This document shows positions 18,191-26,286 of a stretch of DNA of 60,351 bases, piece by piece (position 1 is the first letter of the stretch; each line of letters starts with the position of its first letter). The notes under the pieces were generated by a model that had not been told where the DNA came from, searched no databases, and worked only from the letters and a program-made list of their open reading frames with translations. The stretch comes from Butyrivibrio sp. (lineage in GTDB: Bacteria > Bacillota > Clostridia > Lachnospirales > Lachnospiraceae), in NCBI GenBank assembly GCA_015056495.1, contig SVGC01000022.1, positions 1-60,351 on the forward strand, given 5' to 3'. The translations under genes and the position numbers were made by a program.

Positions 18191-18280
18191 GCTCCGCTAA
18201 GGATGCGCACTCGCGCGATAGGTAAATGTTGCATAAATGCAACCGCGCTCGGCGCGAGAATGTCACAAGCGACATTCTAT
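18191..18280. repeat. GC-rich multi-hairpin intergenic element
   Basis: Three nested or adjacent stems: CTCGCGC (18209 on) with GCGCGAG (18252-18258), inside it GTTGCA/TGCAAC, then GAATGTC/GACATTC around ACAAGC at 18257-18277. GC-rich hairpins in an AT-rich spacer suggest a mobile repeat or structured RNA rather than protein coding. No reading frame is supported. Confidence 0.5.
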
Positions 18281-18364
18281 TTTATTAGATATTCTTGATT
18301 TTTTTTCTTAAACTGTCATAATCATCTATGACTGTTATGTGAATTAGGGGAAAGGTATTAAGTT

Positions 18365-19912
18365 ATGCGTTTAAATGAGTTGCTGGCTTTTGATGATATA
18401 ACAATTCAATGCCATGACAATCCTGATGCGGATGCTCTTGCTTCCGGATATGCATTGTATCTGTATTTAGTAAAAAATAATAAGAAAGTCCGTCTGGTAT
18501 ATAGCGGTGAAAATACGATACACAAAAGCAATTTAAAGATCATGATCGATGAGCTCAAGATCCCTATAGAATATGTGGCTAATCAGGAAGATAAAGTACC
18601 TTTTCTGGTAACGATAGATTGTCAGGCAGGAGAGAGAAATATCACGACTCTTCCGTCTAAAAAAACTGCAGTTATCGATCATCATCAGGTTTCCAAGAAA
18701 CTACCAAAAATGACTGAGATAAGAGCTAATGTTGGCAGTTGTTCTACCATCATATGGGACATGCTCAATGATGAGGGCTTTGATGTGGAATCACTTGAGC
18801 CTGTTGAAGGCAGGAAAATCCTTGGAACAGCTCTTTTTTACGGACTGTATACTGATACTAATGGTTTGTCGGAGATATCCCATCCTCTTGACATGGACCT
18901 TAGAGATTCCGTCAGCTATGAAAAGATGCTGATCAACAGATTACAGAATGCTAATATTTCCTTAAATGAGTTAAAGATAACCGGACTTGCTATTTTGGGT
19001 TATGAATACTATGACAGCCATAGATATGTAATTGTGTCAGTTGATCCTTGTGACCCTAATATCCTTGGTGTTATAAGCGATTTTGTCCTGACTGTTGATG
19101 CGGTGGATGTATGTCTTGTATATTCCTGCAAGCCTTCTGAAGTAAAGTTTTCGGTAAGAAGCTGTATCAGAGAGGTCAGAGCAGATGAACTGGCAGGAAG
19201 ACTGGCAGATGGCCTTGGAGGCGGCGGAGGACATATATCAAAAGCCGGTGGCACTATCAAGCCGGATTTACTGGAGAAAAAGTATAAAACCTTCAAAAAA
19301 GCTCACTCTCAGGATCATAAGATCCGGGTTATTGAAGAAATAATGCGCGAGCGTATGAAAGAGTACTTTAACAGCTTTGACATCATATATGCCAATGAAT
19401 ACAAGGTCAATCTTGGCAAAATGGCTAAATACTCCAAGAAAACTCTACATGTAGGATATGTGCATTCTACAGATGTATTCCCGGAGGGAAATATAGCTCA
19501 GGTGCGTACTTTGGAAGGCGATGTGGAGATTGTAACCGCAGAGGACAATTACCTGATGATCGGAGTATCCGGAGAGGTATATCCAATCTCCAAGGAACGT
19601 TTCAAGCAGAGTTACAACAAAACTGATGATACGTATCAGCAGGAATTTGAATATTCGCCTAGTATCAGAAACAGTATTACAGGAGTCAGAAAGTCACTGC
19701 TTCCTTATGCAAGGTCATGTGTATCTTATGGCACATCAGAAATATATGCTCAAAAGCTGAAGCGTAACGTTAAGGTATTTACCAAATGGGACAGTGAAAA
19801 ATATTTTTCTGGTGAAATAGGAGATTATCTGGTATGCAGATGTGATGATATTAACGATATCTACATAGTCAAAGGAGACATTTTTGATAAGACCTATGAT
19901 CTGATAGGATAA
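18365..19912 (+). CDS. DHH-family phosphoesterase with duplicated C-terminal domain
   Basis: 515 residues, probably a Mn-dependent phosphoesterase acting on small nucleotides or oligoribonucleotides (NrnA-like). DHH motifs: CHDNPDADALASG (about 16-28), VTIDCQ, DHHQ (about 105) and the DHHA1 motif GGGGHISKAGG (about 285-295). Residues after about 340 are unusual for NrnA and appear to hold two related units, each ending in a similar way: YLMIGVSGEVYPISKERF and YLVCRCDDINDIYIVKGDIF, then a Y. They resemble PGDYG-type domains. AGGGGAAAGG precedes the ATG. It is tail-to-tail with the TIR gene, separated by a bidirectional terminator. Physiological substrate unknown. Confidence 0.8.
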   Translation: MRLNELLAFDDITIQCHDNPDADALASGYALYLYLVKNNKKVRLVYSGENTIHKSNLKIMIDELKIPIEYVANQEDKVPFLVTIDCQAGERNITTLPSKKTAVIDHHQVSKKLPKMTEIRANVGSCSTIIWDMLNDEGFDVESLEPVEGRKILGTALFYGLYTDTNGLSEISHPLDMDLRDSVSYEKMLINRLQNANISLNELKITGLAILGYEYYDSHRYVIVSVDPCDPNILGVISDFVLTVDAVDVCLVYSCKPSEVKFSVRSCIREVRADELAGRLADGLGGGGGHISKAGGTIKPDLLEKKYKTFKKAHSQDHKIRVIEEIMRERMKEYFNSFDIIYANEYKVNLGKMAKYSKKTLHVGYVHSTDVFPEGNIAQVRTLEGDVEIVTAEDNYLMIGVSGEVYPISKERFKQSYNKTDDTYQQEFEYSPSIRNSITGVRKSLLPYARSCVSYGTSEIYAQKLKRNVKVFTKWDSEKYFSGEIGDYLVCRCDDINDIYIVKGDIFDKTYDLIG

Positions 19913-19942
19913 ACTTATAGGAATTTCGAAGATATATAAGAT

Positions 19943-19985
19943 AAAAAGAGGTTGCCACAACATTTCAGTGTAGCAACCTCTTTTA
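19943..19985. terminator. Bidirectional terminator between DHH and TIR genes
   Basis: AAAAGAGGTTGC pairs with GCAACCTCTTTT, with A/T runs on both sides, serving the two convergent genes. Confidence 0.88.
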
Positions 19986-20013
19986 TGTATGTACGTGCCT
20001 TGAAGCACGTGCT

Positions 20014-23000
20014 TTAATGCTTGCTTAAACCATAAAAAGATCTTTCTTCTTCAGTAAGAGTAGTGTTCTTTGTAATGGTATTGGCTCTTTCTATCATATC
20101 CTGCAGAGTATAGTGTTTAAAGTATGCTACATAATAATCACCATAGGATTCAGGTTTATAAGTAGTAGTCACAAAAATATCATTTGCAGGGTTATAACCA
20201 TAGGAGTTGGTTACATAGCTTGTCATTATCCAGCTGTCAGTATCTATAATACTGGTTATCTTTCCGTAAGTAGTATAGAGTAGGTGCGCGTCCTTGTCCA
20301 TGTACCAGGAAGGTTTTGAGTATAATGTACTTGAGTTGATCATTATATCCGTTTGTGACAGAAATGTTCCATCCTGTAGATCATATCTGTTTAGTACACC
20401 ACCTGAATAGATCACATATAACTCTCCGTTATCGATATAAACGTTATAGGCATTTAAACCATTATTGTTTATTTCCCATAGCAGATCACCCGTTGTACTA
20501 TACAGATAAACATTAGTATTAGTGGCTATAGCTATATATTTTTCCTCTTCATCGATATAAACAGAAGAATATGGTTCTACGTCTGTGAAAAGTAGTTTAT
20601 ATGTTCTATTTTCTATATCCACATACTTAATAGTAGCGTAGTCAGTATCTATGTCTTCAAAACATAATACTGCATATTTTCCATTTGTGCTGATTATTGG
20701 TGACTGCGGAGCATATCCATAATACTCACCTATTTCAATGAAATCAGCCTGAGCGTTGGACATGTCTACTATCTCCAGATATTGTTTATTTTCTGTATAG
20801 TCGTTATATGACAAATAAAGCTTGCCATTATTGTATGTCAGTTCATCGATATCGTCGAGATTGGAATGTTCAATGGTATCTTCTGTATATGTCTGGTTTT
20901 TGACGTCTACTGTTAACATATAAAGAGTAGAATAAAATATATCCTCTTCGTCATAAGTTCCTATGACAGTTATTTTACCATCTTCTTCACAAGCAATTTT
21001 ATATTCATAATAAGTTACATCCTGATTAAGTGTCATCTTATAGGCGGTTGTTTTATCTGCAAGTGAATAGATCAATAGGGTTGAGATACCATCGTCATCA
21101 TGCGTGATCATTGTAAAATAATCTTCACCAAGCAGCTGATCAGTAATTGTTCCAAGTGGTTCATCACCTATTATCCCAAGGTTGTTATCGTATATATTAG
21201 ATGAATATAATATTATTTCTGAGCTTCCCCTTACATGAATATATCCACCATTATTAAGCACTGCCTTATCAATGTCGGTGGTAAAATGCTTGATCAGAGA
21301 AGCAGATGATACTGTTGTCTTGCTGCTATATCCTGAATATCCATCGTTGGTTATGAATTGCAGAGTTCCATCACCATTGTCTAAAACGGATATTAGCGGT
21401 ACATTCACATCAAAAGAGTTTAACTCACGACCATCCTTTATAGAATATATTTTGACTATGTTTCCAACGTAGGCAACTATTGTATCGTGGCTTACCTGAT
21501 CAGGATCTATATATTGAAATGGTATAAGTTCGCAGTTCCATGCTACCTGCGTATAATCTACTGTATTTTTCCATATTATCTGCAAAGAGTTTAGATCCAT
21601 GTATATGACATTGATTGAAGAAGCATTTAGGGTTTTCATTTCGTAATATGAGTAACTGGAGAGATTATCCGAGTCATCATTTTCAACAAAAGCTACTGTT
21701 GAACCGTCTATGATATGTACATCTTCTATATAGTTGTATATCTCATCAGATATATAATATTCATCTGTATCCAGGCTCATTACGCAGATCTGATAAAGGA
21801 ATGATCCTTCAGGAGAAGATACTGACATGAAAACTTTATTTTCTTTACCATCATTAAAGGCACATAGTGTGGATATGTCTACATATGACCCGTCATCAAA
21901 CTGTGGCAGTTTGTGCTGGGCTACTACAGATCCATCTGAAACAGATATCTCATAAAGAGTATCAAAGTAATCTATTGCAAGTATGCGGTCATTGATTAAC
22001 CTGATCTTGGTAGCGCTGTATTCAATATCTTCATTTGACCAACATATCTCTCCGTTTTTTGGATTTATAGCCATCAAACGATCTGAAGCTGTTACCAAAA
22101 GAGTGTCATTATCATAATATTCAATATCATATGGTCTGGTAGAAAAATTTATTTTTGTAATTTCTTCACGAGTCTTGGTGTCCCATATAAATAGTGTCTG
22201 AGCTGAGTCGTAAGCGCTGATAGTTGATCCGTCAGGGCTGACTTTAAAATCCTGTACAGTATTGGTGCACCTATAGTTCCAAATAGAAGCGATATTACTG
22301 CTCAGTAGCGGAGTATATGCATATATTGAGCGAGATAGAGCATATTCTGCCTCTGGTGTATATGGCCTGTCAGGGTCATCTTCTGTAGGAAGTGCTGCCA
22401 GAGCTAGTTGTATGGCTTTTATCCTTTGCTCATTTTCTAATACATTTAAGGATTCCTTAGCAATGTATCTGGATTGGCTTTTCAAGGATTCATCATAGTT
22501 TTGCTGTATTTGTATAGTACTCCAGACCAGATAACCGATAGCAATACCTGCAAGTACGAGAGCGGTTGTCATGATAGAAGTAAAACGTTTGAGCTTGTAT
22601 TGACGCTGCCTTCTGACCAGTTCGTCATATGTACAACCTATGATGGTTGCAGCAAGACGAGGAAGTTCTTCTTTTCTGGCTTTTTTGATGGGCATGCGGT
22701 AGTCGCAGGAGAGAGGCTCTATTGGTATATCCTCATAAAACATATTGCCGTTTTCATCAGTCTTTATTACCCTTTCTCCAAGTAGCATAGGAGGGATAAC
22801 GTCCTTTGGTTCGCCATCAACTAATACTGTCAGAACTTCTTTTTTGGTATGGTTACGAAGGAAGTATTCTATTTCTCTTGGAACCCATAGTGATTCTTTT
22901 GTAGAAGTAGAGCAGATTACAATTAGAAAATCTGAGTTTTCCAGTGCGTTTGATATGTTATCGTTTAGATTGCTGGTAATAGGCAGTTCTTCTTTGTCTC

Positions 23001-23154
23001 TGAATATTCTTGCTATTTTTTTTATTCCAAAACGTTTTTTGATTGCTCTTGGAATATGACAACGTTCCAACTGACGTTGTATCTCGGCAGCTATTTTTGA
23101 ATCTTTTTCAGCATGCCTATAAGAAATAAATGCGTTATAATGTTTGCCGTTCAT
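20014..23154 (-). CDS. TIR-domain membrane protein with beta-propeller sensor
   Basis: 1046 residues from the ATG at 23154, chosen because AGGAAA lies 8 bases upstream and the TIR fold starts at once (MNGKHYNAFISYRHAEKDS). Longer starts at 23169 (ATG) or 23190 (TTG) are possible. TIR domain about 1-150, with RIFRDKEELP and the segment SLWVPREIEYF, whose Glu (about 94) sits where TIR NAD-cleaving enzymes have their catalytic Glu. One membrane helix follows (about 191-213), then a linker RYIAKESLNVLENEQ resembling STAND/WD40 linkers, and about 750 residues of repeated beta strands (VSPDGSTISAYDSAQTLFIW) forming one or more WD40/PQQ-like propellers. The TIR faces the cytosol and the propeller probably lies outside. 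NADase activity is inferred. Divergent from the RyR gene. Confidence 0.85.
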   Translation of the reverse strand: MNGKHYNAFISYRHAEKDSKIAAEIQRQLERCHIPRAIKKRFGIKKIARIFRDKEELPITSNLNDNISNALENSDFLIVICSTSTKESLWVPREIEYFLRNHTKKEVLTVLVDGEPKDVIPPMLLGERVIKTDENGNMFYEDIPIEPLSCDYRMPIKKARKEELPRLAATIIGCTYDELVRRQRQYKLKRFTSIMTTALVLAGIAIGYLVWSTIQIQQNYDESLKSQSRYIAKESLNVLENEQRIKAIQLALAALPTEDDPDRPYTPEAEYALSRSIYAYTPLLSSNIASIWNYRCTNTVQDFKVSPDGSTISAYDSAQTLFIWDTKTREEITKINFSTRPYDIEYYDNDTLLVTASDRLMAINPKNGEICWSNEDIEYSATKIRLINDRILAIDYFDTLYEISVSDGSVVAQHKLPQFDDGSYVDISTLCAFNDGKENKVFMSVSSPEGSFLYQICVMSLDTDEYYISDEIYNYIEDVHIIDGSTVAFVENDDSDNLSSYSYYEMKTLNASSINVIYMDLNSLQIIWKNTVDYTQVAWNCELIPFQYIDPDQVSHDTIVAYVGNIVKIYSIKDGRELNSFDVNVPLISVLDNGDGTLQFITNDGYSGYSSKTTVSSASLIKHFTTDIDKAVLNNGGYIHVRGSSEIILYSSNIYDNNLGIIGDEPLGTITDQLLGEDYFTMITHDDDGISTLLIYSLADKTTAYKMTLNQDVTYYEYKIACEEDGKITVIGTYDEEDIFYSTLYMLTVDVKNQTYTEDTIEHSNLDDIDELTYNNGKLYLSYNDYTENKQYLEIVDMSNAQADFIEIGEYYGYAPQSPIISTNGKYAVLCFEDIDTDYATIKYVDIENRTYKLLFTDVEPYSSVYIDEEEKYIAIATNTNVYLYSTTGDLLWEINNNGLNAYNVYIDNGELYVIYSGGVLNRYDLQDGTFLSQTDIMINSSTLYSKPSWYMDKDAHLLYTTYGKITSIIDTDSWIMTSYVTNSYGYNPANDIFVTTTYKPESYGDYYVAYFKHYTLQDMIERANTITKNTTLTEEERSFYGLSKH

Positions 23155-23224
23155 AACTATTTTCCTCATAAAAAATTTCTCATGTTTCAATAGTTTAACA
23201 TTTTTATCTATTAATTTGTAGTGT

Positions 23225-23253
23225 TTGCTTTTTTACACCTATATAAGTATAAT
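23225..23253 (+). promoter_or_regulatory. Promoter of the RyR-domain gene
   Basis: TTGCTT and TATAAT with 17-base spacing, about 90 bases before the ATG at 23343. The TIR gene must be transcribed from the opposite strand of this same 188-base spacer, so its expression may be coupled; a minus-strand TATACT overlaps this -10 region. Confidence 0.65.
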
Positions 23254-23342
23254 TTTTTTGTGATAAATTGTAGTATTGTGCGATTTAGAGTGCGTTCTGC
23301 AGAGTTGATCACACAATTTTTTATAGTGGGGAGTTCTTATTC

Positions 23343-25109
23343 ATGATAGTGGCTATTTATCTTATAGGCCTTTTTTTCCTATATTTGTACCTTAGAAGTG
23401 TTGAAAAAAGATATGAAAGCTTATATGTCATAGCATACAATTTTGTTATTGTTGCATTGATATTCCTTTTAAACAGCCTGAACGGCTCAGATGGTGGATC
23501 CTTTTGGGAAGCACTTGTAACAAGTATCTACAGAGCGCCGGAAGCCATGACCTTCCAGGGAGATACCGATGGTATAAGCCCGCAGGGCGTCTTCGTAATG
23601 TTTACGGCATCTGTGCTGACACTGGGTGCAGTAGTATACCTGTTTTTCTATCAGGCTATAATGCGCTGTGTCATCAGACTCAGAATATTTAAGAGTAAAG
23701 AAGTCTATGTCATCTGCGGATTTAAAGATGATGCCCAAGCGCTTATCAATGACATCATCAAGGATGCACCTCGTAATCCTATAGTCTTTATTGACGAGGA
23801 GATACAGGAATCTCCTGAAGAAATCGATGAGCAGCCTATTCGCGGAGCACTGCTTGTTGGCAAGGATTTTATATCCAAGCTCAATAAGAAAAAGCAATAC
23901 ACCTTTGTACTTTTGCCAACCTTCAATAACAATAATATAACGCTGTTAAAAAAGCTTGATGAAATCGGCTCACAGATTCCAAACATCAAGGTTACTGCTT
24001 TTCTTGATAACGTTCTTATGAGACATATGGATCTGCGATATGCCAACATTGATGCGTATCTGGTATCAAAAGAAGGACTGATCATAAGGACCTTTATGCA
24101 GAATCATCTTCCAATAAAAATGCTGATCAATAAGGATCTATGCGTTACTAAAAAACATGTAAAGGTTGCTAAAAGACCTCTATACATTGGAATCATAGGG
24201 TTTAATGCCTTATCGGAAGAGTTTTTGCTTGCCTCCTATGAAAATAGCGGAATTGAAGTAAAAAACAGTACTGAGTGGGGATTAAAGGCGATCATTTTTG
24301 ATGAAGACCGCAAAGTAAAGCGAGCAGAGCTGTTGCAGGATATTCCTTACTTCCGCAAAGAAGAGGGCATCAATTTTTCAAAGAGTTGCCCGGGAACTGA
24401 GAAGTTTTATGACAAGCTTGAAGCAGATGCAGGTGACTTTGACCAGTTATTCATCTCTCTTGGAAGCACAGAGAAAAATATCAAGATGGCTCTCAGACTC
24501 ATTCGCATGTACCACAGACTTGGCAATGAATATAAGAGACCACAGATCATCATTGTGCTTCACGATAGAGCTAATGGTAGTATCAGGCTTTTGGCTGATG
24601 AGAAAGATGTGTTCTTTCTTCAGGATAATGTTTCGCTTTATTCCTACGAGGATCTGGTATGCAGAAGGATCGATAATGCTGCCAAGATACTTCATAAGCA
24701 GTATAGTAAAGAGTCTCAGGTTGATGAAAAATGGAGCCAGATCGGTACTTTTCTGCAACAGTCTAACAGAGCTGTTATATGGGATATGCCAAATAAAAAG
24801 GCGATGCTGGATAGTTCAGAACTGTCGATTATGACTGATGAGGAAAAAGAAATTGCCTATTGGAAGATGGCAAAATATGAGCATAGAAGATGGAACGCTT
24901 TTCATTATACCCATGGATGGACACTGCTTCCTGTATCAGAGCTTAGTGACGAGGAAGTAGCACAGTTCAAGACCAAGCATCCAAAGGAAAAACGTCATAT
25001 CTGTCTTGTGCCTTGGGATGAGCTTGATGACCTTCCACAGTCCAAACCTGGTATCATCAAAAAATTTGATTATGATAATGTAAAAAGATTGTTTGAGAGT
25101 AAGGAATAA
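23343..25109 (+). CDS. Membrane protein with Rossmann-like region and RyR domain
   Basis: 588 residues. Three hydrophobic segments (about 2-18, 26-45, 84-108) with an extracytoplasmic loop lie at the N-terminus. From about 117, KEVYVICGFKDDAQALI begins a Rossmann/TrkA-N-like region, with a second Rossmann-like start at PLYIGIIGFNALSEEFLLA (about 279). The C-terminal 90 residues contain YWKMAKYEHRRWNAFHYTHG (about 511-530), the signature of RyR domains, named for the animal ryanodine receptor. The architecture suggests a membrane receptor or channel-like protein that binds a nucleotide. GGGGAG precedes the ATG. It is divergent from the TIR gene. Domain calls are by eye; RyR is confident, TrkA-N moderately so. 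Confidence 0.78.
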   Translation: MIVAIYLIGLFFLYLYLRSVEKRYESLYVIAYNFVIVALIFLLNSLNGSDGGSFWEALVTSIYRAPEAMTFQGDTDGISPQGVFVMFTASVLTLGAVVYLFFYQAIMRCVIRLRIFKSKEVYVICGFKDDAQALINDIIKDAPRNPIVFIDEEIQESPEEIDEQPIRGALLVGKDFISKLNKKKQYTFVLLPTFNNNNITLLKKLDEIGSQIPNIKVTAFLDNVLMRHMDLRYANIDAYLVSKEGLIIRTFMQNHLPIKMLINKDLCVTKKHVKVAKRPLYIGIIGFNALSEEFLLASYENSGIEVKNSTEWGLKAIIFDEDRKVKRAELLQDIPYFRKEEGINFSKSCPGTEKFYDKLEADAGDFDQLFISLGSTEKNIKMALRLIRMYHRLGNEYKRPQIIIVLHDRANGSIRLLADEKDVFFLQDNVSLYSYEDLVCRRIDNAAKILHKQYSKESQVDEKWSQIGTFLQQSNRAVIWDMPNKKAMLDSSELSIMTDEEKEIAYWKMAKYEHRRWNAFHYTHGWTLLPVSELSDEEVAQFKTKHPKEKRHICLVPWDELDDLPQSKPGIIKKFDYDNVKRLFESKE

Positions 25110-25126
25110 ACCTTACTCTCAATTTT
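25092..25126. terminator. Terminator overlapping the end of the RyR gene
   Basis: TTGAGAGTAAGG pairs with CCTTACTCTCAA around AATAAA, followed by TTTTT. The stop codon of the RyR gene lies in the loop and its last codons in the stem. The convergent dprA ends at 25126. Confidence 0.85.
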
Positions 25127-26286
25127 TATTTCAATCTGAAAAAGGTACCGTCCTGAATGATCATGTTCCTTAGAGACATGTGAACCAGTGTGTCCATTAC
25201 TTGTGGAACAGATAACTGCAGTCCTTTCTGGGAGAGTTCCTCATAGATAATGGTGATGGGCTTGGGATTCAGGTCAAGGACGCTGAGCATAGCCTGCTCT
25301 AAGGAATTTGCAGGCAGCAGGACTGTAGATTCCAAAAGGGCAGCAGTATTGGTGCTGGATACATTGTCTGATGTTGTTGCCCCGGGCCTTGCAAAAAAGT
25401 TGACGATGTCCTGAGGGTTAAGAGCCATACCGGCTCCCTGCCTGATCAGACTGTTGCATCCGTCGCTTAATCTGTCGGTTATCCTGCCGGGAACCGCATA
25501 TACTTCACGTCCCTGCTCCAGAGCCATATCCACAGTTATGAGAGTACCGCTTTTTTGCTTGGCTTCAATGACCAGAACTACATCAGATAGACCGCTGATA
25601 ATGCGATTTCTGAGAGGAAAAAGACCGGGCTTTGGCATAGTCCCGGGAGGATATTCTGATATTATGCCTCCGTTTGTTCTTAGCATGTCATAGACTGCCT
25701 GATTTTCTTCAGGATAGCATATATCACAGCCGCAGCCCATTATTCCATAGGACTTCCCGCCATGCTCCAGAGCTGATTTCTGGCTTATGCCGTCAATTCC
25801 CATGGCAAGACCGCTGATCACCTGAATATCCGCCATAGCCAGCGCTTTCCCAAATTCCCTTGCGAGATAGCGCCCGTATTCAGAGCACATTCTTGCACCG
25901 ATCATTGATACTGAGGGAGTATCGCCGGAAGGGAGACTTCCGATGTAGAACAGTCCCACTGGAGAATCCGGAATGTCCAAAAGCTTTTTGGGGAAAAGAG
26001 GATTTTTGAAAGACACAAAAGAGACCTTTTGCTTTTGGTACTTTTCTAAAAGGCTTTCCGGAGATTTTTGCTCGGCAAATGTGATAAAGCTGTTTTGCTG
26101 CCTTGAGTTTATGATCTGGGGTGAAGAGCTGTCTTTTTTCTTTCTTTGAGACATTATCTGATTTCTGTTAACATAGATCTCTTCAAAGCTTCCATATTGC
26201 TCCAGCATTTTCTTGATGGTCCTTGGACCAAAGCCTGGGACAGAGCATAGCCAGGCTCCGTATAGTTCTTCTTTTTCGTATTGCAT
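25126..26286 (-). CDS. dprA: DNA-processing protein DprA
   Basis: 386 residues. DprA loads RecA on incoming single-stranded DNA during transformation. N-terminal helix-hairpin-helix-like part (VPGFGPRTIKKML), then a Rossmann DprA/Smf domain with IGARMCSEYGRYLAREFGKA, VISGLAMGIDG (about 157-167), GCGCDICYPEEN, SEYPPG and RNRIISGLSDVVLVIEA, and a C-terminal winged-helix part. The start codon overlaps the comM stop by one base (TAATG), so the two are translationally coupled. dprA commonly follows comM in Firmicutes. Other competence genes are not in the window apart from the distant pilT-like gene. Confidence 0.95.
   Translation of the reverse strand: MQYEKEELYGAWLCSVPGFGPRTIKKMLEQYGSFEEIYVNRNQIMSQRKKKDSSSPQIINSRQQNSFITFAEQKSPESLLEKYQKQKVSFVSFKNPLFPKKLLDIPDSPVGLFYIGSLPSGDTPSVSMIGARMCSEYGRYLAREFGKALAMADIQVISGLAMGIDGISQKSALEHGGKSYGIMGCGCDICYPEENQAVYDMLRTNGGIISEYPPGTMPKPGLFPLRNRIISGLSDVVLVIEAKQKSGTLITVDMALEQGREVYAVPGRITDRLSDGCNSLIRQGAGMALNPQDIVNFFARPGATTSDNVSSTNTAALLESTVLLPANSLEQAMLSVLDLNPKPITIIYEELSQKGLQLSVPQVMDTLVHMSLRNMIIQDGTFFRLK

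Noticed and set aside
18191..18280. CRISPR array
   Set aside because: Hairpins are present but there are no evenly spaced direct repeats with unique spacers anywhere in the window, and no cas genes.
20014..25109. Classical Thoeris defence system
   Set aside because: No ThsA-type SIR2/SLOG protein is seen; the partner has a RyR domain instead.
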